Source: Rhodocyclaceae bacterium
GTDB taxonomy: Bacteria > Pseudomonadota > Gammaproteobacteria > Burkholderiales > Rhodocyclaceae
Direction: 5' to 3'
Length of the DNA: 64,000 nt
NCBI GenBank assembly: GCA_008933825.1
Contig: WBUF01000004.1
Location: forward strand, 1 to 64,000
Below, piece by piece: positions 41,654 to 51,000 of this stretch. The position numbers were made by a program, and so were the translations under genes. The notes under the pieces were generated by a model. The model ran no database searches. It was not told the origin of the DNA and saw only the letters and a list, made by a program, of their open reading frames with translations. How positions within the stretch are numbered: position 1 is the stretch's first letter; the number at the start of each line of letters is the position of its first letter.

Positions 41654-42547
41654 ATGGAAAAACCTGCCTGCATCCTCGTCGCTACCGATCTGTCCGCGCA
41701 CGCCGGCCGCGCCGAAACGCGTGCCGCTATGCTGGCGCAGTCGATGGGCGCCGGCAAGCTGGTGCTGCTGCACGTGGTGCCGCGCCTGCCGCTGGAGGCG
41801 TTCACGAACATCCTCGAGCGCACACCGCTGGAGACGGAACAGAGGCTGCTCGATGCCGCCCGCGCCGCGCTGGAGGAACGGGCAAAGCGCCTCGGCACGC
41901 AATATGCCATCACCACCGAAACCGCCGTACGCATCGGGCGTGCCCACCTCGGGATCGCCGAAGAGGCCGATGCCCGCGATGCCGGGCTGGTGGTGGTCGG
42001 CGGTTACGGTGCAGACCTGGTGCGCGAGCTGTTCCTCGGTGCTACCGCCGAGAAGGTGCTGCGACGGAGTCTGCGTCCGGTGCTGATCGTCAAGCAGGAG
42101 CCGGCCGCAGCCTACCGGCGCCTGCTGGTCCCGGTGGACTTCTCGCCCTCCTCGACCCGCGCCCTCGACTGGGCGCAGGCGGTGTCCCGCGGGGCCGAAG
42201 TCACCGTCGCCCACATCTACGAAGCGCCCTACGAAAGCACGCTGCGCTACGCCAGCGTCGAGAACAGGGTGCTAGAGGCCTACCAGGCCGCCGCGCGCCG
42301 CCAGGCGCAGGAAACGATGCGCGGCCTTCTCGAGCCGCGCCGTGCCGCCGGTACCGACTTTCTCCAGCGCATGCTGCACGGCCATCCTGCCGCCGGCATC
42401 CGCGAGCTGGCCGAGGAAATGCGCCCCGATCTCATCGTGATGGGCAAGCACGGCCAGTCCGAGCTCGAGGAACTGCTGCTCGGCAGCGTCACCAAGCACG
42501 TGCTGTTCGAGACGCACTGCGACATGCTGGTGGCGCCGGAACGCTAG
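41654..42547 (+). CDS. Tandem-domain universal stress protein
   Basis: A 297-residue protein with two UspA domains. Domain 1 begins CILVATDLSAHAGRAETRAAMLAQ and domain 2 begins RRLLVPVDFSPSSTRALDWAQAV. Domain 2 keeps the ATP-binding GKHGQSELEELLLGSVTKHVL (G-x2-G-x9-G-S); domain 1 has GGYGADLVRELFLGATAEKVL. The stop abuts the ATG of the antiporter gene at 42548 with no gap, so the two are probably coupled. A role in adjusting the antiporter to energy or stress state is plausible. Confidence 0.92.
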   Translation: MEKPACILVATDLSAHAGRAETRAAMLAQSMGAGKLVLLHVVPRLPLEAFTNILERTPLETEQRLLDAARAALEERAKRLGTQYAITTETAVRIGRAHLGIAEEADARDAGLVVVGGYGADLVRELFLGATAEKVLRRSLRPVLIVKQEPAAAYRRLLVPVDFSPSSTRALDWAQAVSRGAEVTVAHIYEAPYESTLRYASVENRVLEAYQAAARRQAQETMRGLLEPRRAAGTDFLQRMLHGHPAAGIRELAEEMRPDLIVMGKHGQSELEELLLGSVTKHVLFETHCDMLVAPER

Positions 42548-44287
42548 ATGCAGGCGGCGAACGAACTGCTCTTCGTCGGCGCACTGCTCTTCGTCGCCGC
42601 CGTCCTCGTCAGCGCCTGGGCCTTCCGCGTCGGCGCCCCGCTGCTGCTTGTGTTCCTCGTCGTCGGCATGCTGGCCGGCGAGGAGGGGCCGGGCGGCATC
42701 CGCTTCGACGACTTCCGCGCCACCTACATCGTCGGCAACATCGCCCTGGCGGTGATCCTCTTCGACGGCGGCCTGCGCACGCGCGTCACCAGCTTCGCGC
42801 TCGGCTTCAGGCCGGCCATGTCGCTCGCCACGCTCGGCGTCGTCGTCACCGCCGCCATCACCGGCGCCATCGCCGCCTGGGCGCTCGGCCTGAGCCTGCT
42901 GCAGGGCCTGCTGATCGGCGCCATCGTCGGCTCCACCGACGCCGCCGCCGTCTTCTCGCTGCTGCGCAACCAGGGCATCGGCCTCAAGCAGCGCGTGGCG
43001 ACGGTGCTGGAGATCGAATCCGGCAGCAACGACCCGATGGCGATCTTCCTCACCGTGGCCCTGGTGGCATTGCTGGCGAGCGGCGAGGCGCCGTCGTGGC
43101 AGATCGGCGTCTTCTTCGTCCAGCAGATGGGGCTGGGCCTCGTCGCCGGCTATGCCGGCGGCCGCCTGCTCGCCTGGGGCATCAACCGCATCCGTCTCGC
43201 CGAGGGCCTCTACCCGCTGCTCACGCTGGCCGGCGGGCTGTTCGTCTTCGGCGCCACCGCCTACGCCGGCGGCAGCGGCTTCCTGGCCATCTACGTCGCC
43301 GGCATCGTCCTCGGCAACCGCCCGGTGCACGCCCTGCAAGACATCCTCAGCGTGCACGACGGCCTCGCCTGGCTGGCGCAGATCGTGATGTTTCTCGTGC
43401 TCGGCCTGCTCGCCACGCCGAGCGAGCTGCTCGCGGTGGCGCCGGCGGCGCTGCTGGTGGCCGCCGGCATGATCCTCGTCGCGCGGCCGGTGGCGGTGTG
43501 GCTGTCGCTGCTGCTCTACCGCGCCCCGGTGGCGGAGAAGCTGTTCATCTCCTGGGTCGGCCTGCGCGGCGCGGTGCCGGTCGTGCTGGCGCTGTTCCCG
43601 CTGATGGCCGGTCTGGATCAGGCGCGTCTCTACTTCGACGTCGCCTTCTTCGTCGTGCTCGTCTCGCTGGTCTGCCAGGGGTGGACCATCACGCCGCTGG
43701 CGCGGCTGCTCAAGCTGGAACTGCCGCCCGCCTTCGAGGCGCGCCAGCGCGTGGCGCTCGACATCGGCGGCGACAAGGGCTTCGAGCTGGTCGGCTACCA
43801 GGTGCCGGAATGGAGCCCGCTCAACGGCGCCGGGGCGGACGAGCTGGATCTGGCGCCCGGCGAGCGCATCGTCGCCGCCTTCCGCGGCGACCAGCCGCTC
43901 GAGCCGCCCGAGGCGGCGCGCTTCGCCGGCGGCGACATCGTCTACCTCCTCGCGCGCAGCGGGAACGTCGACGCCGTCAGCCGCCGCTTCGCCGCCCGAC
44001 CGCTGCCGGAACCGCTGCTCGAACGCCGCTTCTTCGGCGACTTCGCACTCGACCCGCAGGCGCGGCTGGCGGACGTCTGCCTCGCCTACGGCATCCAGCC
44101 GCCCGCCGACCTGGCCGACCTCAGCCTGGCGGAAGTGATCGTCCGCCGCTTCAAGGGCGTCCCCGTGGTCGGCGACCGCGTCACCCTCGAAGGCATCGAT
44201 CTCGTTGTCAGGCAGACGGACGGCAAGTCCATCGCCAAGGTGGGACTGGTGCTGCACCCGCCCCCGGCGAACAAGGACTGCTCATAG
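42548..44287 (+). CDS. K+/H+ antiporter, NhaP2/CvrA-like (CPA1)
   Basis: A 579-residue transporter with 12 or 13 membrane segments in the first ~400 residues. CPA1-type motifs include ILFDGGLRT, GSTDAAAVFSLL, EIESGSNDPMAIFLT and GLRGAVPVVLALFPL. The cytoplasmic part has a TrkA-C domain (about 410-480) and a CorC/HlyC-type domain at the end, as in NhaP2 (CvrA). The exchange is probably K+ or Na+ for H+ across the inner membrane. Its 3' end overlaps that of the facing antiporter gene by six bases. Confidence 0.9.
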   Translation: MQAANELLFVGALLFVAAVLVSAWAFRVGAPLLLVFLVVGMLAGEEGPGGIRFDDFRATYIVGNIALAVILFDGGLRTRVTSFALGFRPAMSLATLGVVVTAAITGAIAAWALGLSLLQGLLIGAIVGSTDAAAVFSLLRNQGIGLKQRVATVLEIESGSNDPMAIFLTVALVALLASGEAPSWQIGVFFVQQMGLGLVAGYAGGRLLAWGINRIRLAEGLYPLLTLAGGLFVFGATAYAGGSGFLAIYVAGIVLGNRPVHALQDILSVHDGLAWLAQIVMFLVLGLLATPSELLAVAPAALLVAAGMILVARPVAVWLSLLLYRAPVAEKLFISWVGLRGAVPVVLALFPLMAGLDQARLYFDVAFFVVLVSLVCQGWTITPLARLLKLELPPAFEARQRVALDIGGDKGFELVGYQVPEWSPLNGAGADELDLAPGERIVAAFRGDQPLEPPEAARFAGGDIVYLLARSGNVDAVSRRFAARPLPEPLLERRFFGDFALDPQARLADVCLAYGIQPPADLADLSLAEVIVRRFKGVPVVGDRVTLEGIDLVVRQTDGKSIAKVGLVLHPPPANKDCS

Positions 44288-46249
44288 CAGCGCGCGCTCG
44301 GCGCGCCGCAGGTCCTCTTCCGAGCCGAACAGCACCACGGCATCGCCGGCCTCCAGCCGCGTGTCCGGCGCCGGGGACAACCGGCGCTGCCCCTGCCGCA
44401 CCAGGGCCGTGACCACCACGCCGTCGAGGCCGCACTCGCCGAGGGTGCGCCCGACCGCGGCGCTCTCCGCCGACAGCAGCACCGGATGCAGGCGGTCGCC
44501 GTCCCCTGCCGGCTGACTTTCGTCGAGCCCGTTCTCGCCGCGGAAGAACTCGCGCATCAGGCGATAGCGCCCGCTGCGCTGGTCGCGCATGCGGCGCACC
44601 ACGCGCGACAGCGGCACCGCCAGCAGGAGCAGCGCGTGGGAAGCGATCATCATGCCGGCCTCGAGTGTCTCCGGCACCACCTCGGTCGCGCCCGCCGCGC
44701 GCAGCTCGTCGACATGGCTCTCGTCGCGCGTGCGCACCATCACCGGCAGCTCCGGCCGCCGCCGGCGGACATGGTGCAGCACCTTGAGGGCGGCGGCCAG
44801 GTCCTCGTGGCTGACGACGACCAGGCGCGCCCGCTCGACGCCGACGGCGTCGAGGATGTCGCCCTCGGCGCTGTCGCCGTAATAGACCGGTTCGCCGGCC
44901 AGGTGCGCCTCCCGCACCCGCGCCGGATCGAGGTCGAGCGCGACGAAGGGAATGCGCTCCTCGTCGAGAAAGTGGGCGACGCCCTGGCCGATGCGGCCGA
45001 AGCCGCAGATGATGACGTGCTCGCGGAAGCCGTCCGCCGTGCGCGCATCGATGTGCAGCGGCGCCTCGTCCGGCTTCGGTGGCGCGGCGCCCGCCAGCCG
45101 GCTTGCCAGGGCGTGGTTGTAGCGGATCAGGAAAGGGGCGGCGATCATGGAAAACAGCACCGAGGTCAGCACCACCTGGCCCACCGCCGGGTCGATGCTG
45201 CCGTCGCCGAGGGCGATGGCGAGCAGCACGAAGCCGAACTCCCCGCCCACCGCCAGCAAAAGGCCGGTGCGCCAGGCCGTCAGCGCATCGAGGCCCGCCC
45301 GGCGCACGATCCAGGCCACCAGCAGCGCCTTGGCCGAAAGCAGCACGGCGGCGCCGAGCAAGGCCCAATGCCACAGCGCCGGCAGCCGCGCCGGCTCGAT
45401 GAGCATGCCGATGCCGACGAAGAACAACCCGATCAGCACGTCGCGGAAGGGCCGGATGACCGACTCCACCTGATGGCGAAATTCCGTCTCGCCCAGCACC
45501 ATGCCGGCGAGGAAGGCGCCGAAGGCCATCGACATGTCCAGGCTGCGCGTGATCCACGCCGCCACCAGCGAGACCAGCAGCACCGTCAGGGTGAACAGCT
45601 CCGCCGAACGCTGCGCGCTGACCAGGTGGAACAGGGGGCGCAGCAGCCAGCGCCCGCCGAAGAACACCAGCAGCAGCGCCGCCGCGGCCTTGGCCAGCGT
45701 CAGGCCGAGCGCGCCGGCCAGCGCGGCGGCGCCGAGCGCCGTGCCGAGCACCGGGATGATGACGACGAAGGGCACCGCGGTGACGTCCTGGAACACCGAC
45801 ATGGCGGTGCCGAGCCGGCCGTGGCGGCTGTTCTCCTCGCCCTGCTCGGTCAGCTGCTTGACGATGACGGTGGTCGATGATTGCGCGAACACCGCGCCGA
45901 CGATGACGGCGGCCACCGCCGGCAGGCCGGCCAGCCAGGCGATGAAGCCGATGACGAGCGTGGTCAGCAGCACCTGGGCGGTGCCGAGGCCGAGCACCAG
46001 GTGGCGCAGGGAATAGATCTGCGGCAGGGAAAAATTCAGGCCGGTGGTAAACAGCAGGAAAACGATGCCGAACTCGGCCAGCATGCGCAAGGGTGCCGGG
46101 TCGATGACCGGCCCTGCGGTATGCGGCCCAAGCACCACCCCGGCCAGCAAGTAAGCCAGGCTGGAGGGAATGCTCAGCCGCTGGAAGACCACCACCACGA
46201 CAACAGCGGTCCCGAGCAGAAGAAGCGTTTCGACGAAAAACTGGTCCAT
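44282..46249 (-). CDS. Kef-type cation/proton antiporter with TrkA-N domain (CPA2)
   Basis: A 655-residue CPA2 transporter: about 12 helices, with motifs LLAGVVLGP, FGIVFLLFTTGLNFS, AQSSTTVIVKQL and AFGAFLAGMVLGE. At about 400-530 is a RCK/TrkA-N domain with the dinucleotide motif VIICGFGRIGQGVAHFL. A TrkA-C domain is at the C-terminus. The layout matches KefB/KefC and RosB relatives, some gated by glutathione adducts. It faces the NhaP2-like gene. Confidence 0.9.
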   Translation of the reverse strand: MDQFFVETLLLLGTAVVVVVVFQRLSIPSSLAYLLAGVVLGPHTAGPVIDPAPLRMLAEFGIVFLLFTTGLNFSLPQIYSLRHLVLGLGTAQVLLTTLVIGFIAWLAGLPAVAAVIVGAVFAQSSTTVIVKQLTEQGEENSRHGRLGTAMSVFQDVTAVPFVVIIPVLGTALGAAALAGALGLTLAKAAAALLLVFFGGRWLLRPLFHLVSAQRSAELFTLTVLLVSLVAAWITRSLDMSMAFGAFLAGMVLGETEFRHQVESVIRPFRDVLIGLFFVGIGMLIEPARLPALWHWALLGAAVLLSAKALLVAWIVRRAGLDALTAWRTGLLLAVGGEFGFVLLAIALGDGSIDPAVGQVVLTSVLFSMIAAPFLIRYNHALASRLAGAAPPKPDEAPLHIDARTADGFREHVIICGFGRIGQGVAHFLDEERIPFVALDLDPARVREAHLAGEPVYYGDSAEGDILDAVGVERARLVVVSHEDLAAALKVLHHVRRRRPELPVMVRTRDESHVDELRAAGATEVVPETLEAGMMIASHALLLLAVPLSRVVRRMRDQRSGRYRLMREFFRGENGLDESQPAGDGDRLHPVLLSAESAAVGRTLGECGLDGVVVTALVRQGQRRLSPAPDTRLEAGDAVVLFGSEEDLRRAERALL

Positions 46250-46386
46250 CGGGCGTTCATCACGAAAGGCTAGGCAGGCGCCGCCGTCCGGGCATCCGCG
46301 GCATTCCGCTGCAATCGGTACCCGAACTTACCAGAAATCCTGCGCACCAGCGGTCGGGGAGAAGCCCGTTGCGGCGATGCGGCAAG

Positions 46387-46554
46387 TCAGCGCGGCCGCA
46401 AGTACCGCCGGCGCGGCGGCCGGCCGATCACCCGCGAGAGGAAGGTGAGGAAGGCGCGCCCCGGCTCGGCGCCAGGCCCGTCCTGCCGCCGTTGGCGACG
46501 CGCTGCATGGGGGCTGCGCAGGCAGTCCTGCGCGGCCTCACTCGTTGCTGGCAA
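46387..46554 (-). CDS. Possible small basic protein
   Basis: The 288 bases between the Kef-type gene and the Bax-inhibitor gene contain one reading frame of note. From TTG 46554, inside the end of the upstream gene, it encodes 55 residues rich in Arg, ending FLTFLSRVIGRPPRRRYLRPR. It has no clear ribosome site and no homologue I recognise. It may be chance in GC-rich DNA. No promoter or RNA gene was recognised in the rest of the gap. Confidence 0.22.
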   Translation of the reverse strand: MPATSEAAQDCLRSPHAARRQRRQDGPGAEPGRAFLTFLSRVIGRPPRRRYLRPR

Positions 46555-47227
46555 AGCCCAGCAGCGAGAGCAGGCTGACGAACAGATTGTAGATCGAGAC
46601 GTAGAGGCTGACCGTCGCCATCACGTAGTTGGTTTCGCCGCCGTGGATGATCTGCGAGGTCTCGAACAGGATCAGGCCGGAGGCAAGCAGCATGAAGGCG
46701 GCAGAGACGGCCAGCGACAGCGCGGGCACCTCGAAGAAGATCGCCGCCAGTCCGGCGAGGAAGGCGACCAGGAGGCCGACGGCGAGAAAGCCGCCCATGA
46801 AGCCGAAGTCCTTGCGGCTGACGACGGCGTAGGCGGACAGGCCGAGGAACACCGCGCCGGTGCCGCCGAGGGCCAGCATCACCGTCTCGTGGCCGTTGGG
46901 CATCGAGAGGTAGGCGCCGAGGATCGGGCCGAGCGTGTAGCCCATGAAGCCGGTCAGGCCGAACACCGAGAGCACGCCCCAGCCGCTGTTGCGCAGCTTG
47001 GTCGTCAGGAACAGCAGGCCGAAATAGCCGACCAGCGTCAGCACGATGCCGGGGTGCGGCAGCTTGAGCGCCGCGGCGGCACCGGCGGTGGCGGCGGAAA
47101 ACAGCAGCGTCATGGCGAGCAGCGCGTAGGTATTGCGCAGCACCTTGTGCGTGGCGAGCAGCGAAGGCGCCGTGCCGGCGTAGCGATCGGCCGGGATGGC
47201 GATGGCGGCGGGACGTTCGGTTCTCAT
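46538..47227 (-). CDS. Bax inhibitor-1/YccA family membrane protein
   Basis: A 229-residue protein with seven hydrophobic helices of the BI-1 (TMBIM) family. Recognisable parts are KVLRNTYALLAMTLLFSAATAG, GLTGFMGYTLGPILGAYL and the closing LILFETSQIIHGGETNYVMATVSLYVSIYNLFVSLL. The Asp pair of calcium-leak BI-1 proteins is not obvious. Start 47227 follows AGGAGGA. Members act in membrane stress or protease (FtsH) control in bacteria. It diverges from nhaR. Confidence 0.93.
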   Translation of the reverse strand: MRTERPAAIAIPADRYAGTAPSLLATHKVLRNTYALLAMTLLFSAATAGAAAALKLPHPGIVLTLVGYFGLLFLTTKLRNSGWGVLSVFGLTGFMGYTLGPILGAYLSMPNGHETVMLALGGTGAVFLGLSAYAVVSRKDFGFMGGFLAVGLLVAFLAGLAAIFFEVPALSLAVSAAFMLLASGLILFETSQIIHGGETNYVMATVSLYVSIYNLFVSLLSLLGFASNE

Positions 47228-47351
47228 GGCGAAATCCTCCTGTGTGAGAAAGCCCAACAAGTTTACGGGCCGGCGATAATCAAATAAAGTCGAATTTAAT
47301 ACATTGACCGTTCGATTTTACCGAAGTTTCAAGTGCGCCGCCGGGTAATCG

Positions 47352-48245
47352 ATGATGAATCTCAAGCATTTGTTTTATTTCTGGAAAACTGCCAAGGAGG
47401 GCGGCGTCGCCCGGGCCGGCGAAGTGCTGCACGTGACGCCTCAGACCATCAGCGGCCAGATTGGCCTGCTCGAGGACAGCCTCGGCGTTGCGCTGTTCTC
47501 TCGCCAAGGGCGCGCGCTGGAGCTCACAGACGCCGGCCGGCTCGCCCTTGGCTATGCCGAGGAGATATTCTCCCTCGGCGCCGAGCTGGAGCAGGCGATC
47601 CGACACTACCCGAAAGGACGACCGGCAACCTTCCGAGTCGGCGTCTCCGACGTCGTGCCGAAGCTGCTCGCCTACCGCCTGCTCGAACCGGCCGTGGCCA
47701 TCGGCGAGCCGCTGCGCATCGTCTGCCGCGAAGGACGGCTCGATCGCCTGCTCACCGAACTGGCGGTGCACCGCCTCGATCTCGTCATCGCCGACACGCC
47801 GCTGCCGGCCACGCTCGACGTGCGCGCCTACAACCATCGCCTGGCCGAGTCGGACATGAGCTTCGTCGCCGCGCCGGCGCTGGCGGCACGGGGTGCGAAG
47901 AAGTTTCCCGCCTGCCTCGCCGAACTGCCGCTGCTGGTCCCGGGCGAGGATGCCGCGGCGCGCACGAAACTGATGCGCTGGCTGGACAAGCAGCGCATCC
48001 GGCCGAAGATCGTCGGCGAATTCGACGACAGCGCCCTGATGGCGGCCTTCGGCCAGGCTGGCGTCGGCGTGTTTCCGGTGCCCAGCGTCGTCGAGGCGGA
48101 AACCCTCGCCGCCCATGGCGTCGAAGTCCTCGGCCGCAGTGCCGAAGCGCGCACGGAATACTTCGCCATTTCCGCGGAGCGCCGCGTCACGCATCCCTGC
48201 GTGCTGGCAATCACCGAGTCTGCGCGCACGCGCTTCGTGCAATAG
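47352..48245 (+). CDS. nhaR: LysR-type regulator NhaR
   Basis: A 297-residue LysR protein. The winged helix MNLKHLFYFWKTAKEGGVARAGEVLHVTPQTISGQI and the ligand domain with DVVPKLLAYRLLEPA and LDLVIADTPLP match NhaR, the Na+-responsive activator of nhaA in E. coli. No nhaA is present; instead three other cation/proton antiporter genes lie within 6 kb either side and are possible targets. ATG 47352 and ATG 47355 are both usable. Confidence 0.9.
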   Translation: MMNLKHLFYFWKTAKEGGVARAGEVLHVTPQTISGQIGLLEDSLGVALFSRQGRALELTDAGRLALGYAEEIFSLGAELEQAIRHYPKGRPATFRVGVSDVVPKLLAYRLLEPAVAIGEPLRIVCREGRLDRLLTELAVHRLDLVIADTPLPATLDVRAYNHRLAESDMSFVAAPALAARGAKKFPACLAELPLLVPGEDAAARTKLMRWLDKQRIRPKIVGEFDDSALMAAFGQAGVGVFPVPSVVEAETLAAHGVEVLGRSAEARTEYFAISAERRVTHPCVLAITESARTRFVQ

Positions 48246-48252
48246 CCAGGTT

Positions 48253-50208
48253 TCAAGGCACGGCGGCGCGTCCGCAGCAGACCGACAGCGCCTCGGCCAG
48301 CGCGCGGCAGCTCTCCCAGCGCGCCGACTTGCGGTGGCGCAGCGCCCTGGCGATGACGGCCTCGAGACCGGGTGTCCCGAGCTTGCGGCGTTCGCCGATG
48401 GGCGGCACCTCCCCGGGCAGGGCGCTTTCCAGGCGGGGCAGCCATTCCTCGCCCGTCAGCAGGAAAGTGCCGATGGCGCCGACGGCATACACCTCGCCGC
48501 GGATGTCGACATCGGCCGGGTCGCGGATGCGCTCGGGCGCGAGGTAGCCCAGCGTGCCGAGCAGGCTGACTTCCCGCGTCAGCTGGTCGTGGAGGGCGGG
48601 ATCGAGCGCCTTGGCGAGACCGAAGTCGATCAGCTTCAGCGACACCTCGCCCTGCGCGTCACGCGCGAGAAGCAGGTTCTCCGGCTTGACGTCGCGATGC
48701 AGGATGCCGCGGTCGCAGGCGTGCTGCAGGATGCCGCAGAGGCGGATCAGCACCTCGCAGGCGAGCTGCTCGTCAAGCGGACCCTCGCGTGCGACGATGC
48801 GGTCGAGCGGCTCGCCGTCGAAGTACTCCATGGCGTAGTAGGGTCGGCCATCCTCGACGCTGCCGATCTCGTACACCGCGGCGATGTCCGGGTGGCGCAG
48901 CGAGGCGAGCAGCCTTGCTTCGCGCTCGAAGCGCTGCTGGATTTCCTCGCGCTGGCCGCCCTTGACGATCTTCACCGCGGCCGGACGCCCCAGCCGCTCG
49001 TGCGTGCCGAGGAAGACCTCGGCCATGCCGCCCTCGCCGAGCTTGCGCTCGATGCGATAGGCGCCGACGCTCTGCCCGCTCTTCACCGGCACCACGCGGC
49101 GCCAGAGGATGCCCGGCAGCATCGGCCCGAGGAACAGCGCCACCGCCAGTGTCAGCACCATCACGACCAACTGCGTGTTGAGGATGGCGATCGTCCGGTA
49201 GGCTTCCGCCTCGCCGATCTCTACGGCGAGGCCGAGATTGTGTTCGTCCAGCCACTGCCAGGCGCCGATGACGGAATCGCCCAGGTAGTTGCGGTAGGGC
49301 GTGAGGAGGATGCCTTTCTTCTCGCCGCCGGCTGCCGCAGCGGCCTGCAGCGCCCGCGCTGCCAGTTCGGTCGGCCGGCTCGTGGCAGCGTGAATGCCCT
49401 GCCCGCTTTCCGGCTGATGCAGCATGATCCTGCCGAGCGCGGCCTGTCCGGATGCCAGCAGGCCGGCTGCCCTCAGCCGCTCTTCGAAGCGGCTGTTCGA
49501 CACCATCCTGCCCGCTGCGTCGAAGGCGTAGGCCTCGCCCGTCGCGCCCGGGCGGGTGAGTTCGAGCCGATACGCGAATCCCCGCGCCGCATAGCGGCCA
49601 AGGCACAGCACGGCGATAACCCGCCCCGCCTCGTCGCGCACAGGCGCCGTCGCCCAGGCAATAGCCGTGTCGGGATTGGCGACCGACGGCCCGGAGAGGC
49701 GCTCCGCTTCGAACACCGGCCCGATGAACACCTGCCCGCCGCGGAAGGCCGGCGCAAGCCGTTCGCGAAAGACCGGCGCCAGCGAGCGGCCGATGTACTC
49801 CGGCACCAGGGAGGCCAGCAGCACGCCGTCCGCGCCGACGACGTTGGCCAGCGCCAGGTTGCGCTCTTCGAGGGCCGGCGCCAGGCGCTTGAGCAGTTCG
49901 CCGTGCAGGCGCCGCGCGGCGGGCTCGTTGCGGGCCTGTGCGACGAGTTCGCGCACCAGGCGGCGCAGCTCGGCGTCCTCCGCCCACTGCCGCGCGTCCT
50001 CCTTGCGCGCCGAAATCCAGAACTGCACCAGCTCCACCTGTGTCGCCAGCAGACCGCCCAGATACTGCCGTCGCGCCTCCTTCACGGTGGCCTGCACGCT
50101 GAGGAAGGCCCAGACGGCCGCCGCCGCCGCGACGAAGGCGACGAGGATGGCGATCAGGGTGTTGCGCCGCGTGAACTCCGAGAGCCAGCGAAAGGCGAGG
50201 TGGCGCAT
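48253..50208 (-). CDS. Membrane Ser/Thr protein kinase with periplasmic Cache sensor (kinase 1)
   Basis: A 651-residue kinase in unusual order, with sensor first. TM1 is about 18-37; a large periplasmic dCache-like domain follows, with YIGRSLAPVFRERLAPAFRGGQVFIGPVFEAER; TM2 is about 336-360. The Hanks kinase (about 380-640) has LGEGGMAEVFLG, the Lys in AAVKIVK, HRDVKPENLLL (about 501), LIDFGLAK and LGYLAPERI. All catalytic residues are intact. A paralogue of the same plan is at 53715-55664. It is last of a five-gene minus-strand operon, 15 bases after the amidotransferase-like gene. Confidence 0.87.
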   Translation of the reverse strand: MRHLAFRWLSEFTRRNTLIAILVAFVAAAAAVWAFLSVQATVKEARRQYLGGLLATQVELVQFWISARKEDARQWAEDAELRRLVRELVAQARNEPAARRLHGELLKRLAPALEERNLALANVVGADGVLLASLVPEYIGRSLAPVFRERLAPAFRGGQVFIGPVFEAERLSGPSVANPDTAIAWATAPVRDEAGRVIAVLCLGRYAARGFAYRLELTRPGATGEAYAFDAAGRMVSNSRFEERLRAAGLLASGQAALGRIMLHQPESGQGIHAATSRPTELAARALQAAAAAGGEKKGILLTPYRNYLGDSVIGAWQWLDEHNLGLAVEIGEAEAYRTIAILNTQLVVMVLTLAVALFLGPMLPGILWRRVVPVKSGQSVGAYRIERKLGEGGMAEVFLGTHERLGRPAAVKIVKGGQREEIQQRFEREARLLASLRHPDIAAVYEIGSVEDGRPYYAMEYFDGEPLDRIVAREGPLDEQLACEVLIRLCGILQHACDRGILHRDVKPENLLLARDAQGEVSLKLIDFGLAKALDPALHDQLTREVSLLGTLGYLAPERIRDPADVDIRGEVYAVGAIGTFLLTGEEWLPRLESALPGEVPPIGERRKLGTPGLEAVIARALRHRKSARWESCRALAEALSVCCGRAAVP

Positions 50209-50223
50209 CGCAGTGGGAATGCG

Positions 50224-51000
50224 TTACGGCCGCGCCGCCGCGAGGAAGGCCTCGAGGATCGGCGCGCAGTCGAGCAGGTCCGGGCCGGCCTGATGGTGGA
50301 ACTCGGGATGCCACTGTACGCCGAAGGCGAAGCCGCGGCCCGTGCCGCGTAACGCCTCGACCACGCCGTCCTGCGAACTCGCCTCGACGACCAGGTCGCG
50401 GCCGAGGCGGTTGACGGCCTGATGGTGGATCGACACGACCTGCCCGCCCGCCGCATCGCCGAACCAGCGCGCCAGCTGCCCCTTCTCGACAAACGCGACG
50501 GCATGGGCGTTGCGGTCGTAGGCCGCGCTCTCGTGCGCCACCGGTCCGGGGCACTGCGTCGGCAGATCCTGGAAGAGCGAGCCGCCGAGGGCGACGTTGA
50601 TGAGCTGCATGCCGCGGCAGATGCCGAGCACGGGCTTCCTCGCCTCCATGAACTCGTGCAGCAGCTCCAGTTCGTAGGCGTCGCGCACCGGGTCGCCGGA
50701 CCACTCCGGGCGCAGCGGCGTCTCGCCGTAGGCGCGCGGGCTGACATCGGCGCCGCCCTGCAGGATCAGGCCGTCGAGGTTCTCCGCGTAGTCGCGCAGG
50801 CGGATGTTGCTGCGCATGAGGATGCCGTCCTGCACCACCGAGGGCACCATCAGCAGCAGCACGCCGCGCGCCATCACCCACTGCGCGACCGACTGCTCGA
50901 GCACCTGCAGGGTCTTGCTGCGGATGCCCCGGCCATCCGGTTCGGGATGAAAGATCCGCGCCGACAGGCCGATACGGACGGGACGTCGCGTGCCGATCAT
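50224..51000 (-). CDS. Class I glutamine amidotransferase-like gamma-glutamyl hydrolase (PuuD family)
   Basis: A 258-residue protein of the peptidase C26/PuuD group. It has Cys128 in LGICRGMQ as nucleophile and His231 and Glu233 in GVQWHPEF, plus SIHHQAVN as in PuuD. PuuD splits gamma-glutamyl-GABA; other members remove gamma-glutamyl groups from amines or folates. Here it overlaps the glutamate-cysteine-ligase-like gene as ATGA. A coupled synthesis and breakdown pair for a gamma-glutamyl compound is therefore likely. No putrescine genes are nearby. Confidence 0.85.
   Translation of the reverse strand: MIGTRRPVRIGLSARIFHPEPDGRGIRSKTLQVLEQSVAQWVMARGVLLLMVPSVVQDGILMRSNIRLRDYAENLDGLILQGGADVSPRAYGETPLRPEWSGDPVRDAYELELLHEFMEARKPVLGICRGMQLINVALGGSLFQDLPTQCPGPVAHESAAYDRNAHAVAFVEKGQLARWFGDAAGGQVVSIHHQAVNRLGRDLVVEASSQDGVVEALRGTGRGFAFGVQWHPEFHHQAGPDLLDCAPILEAFLAAARP

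Noticed and set aside
46384..46392. Further copies of the dispersed nonamer at 21867, 46384 and 48563
   Set aside because: These differ at one or more core positions and were left out of the count.
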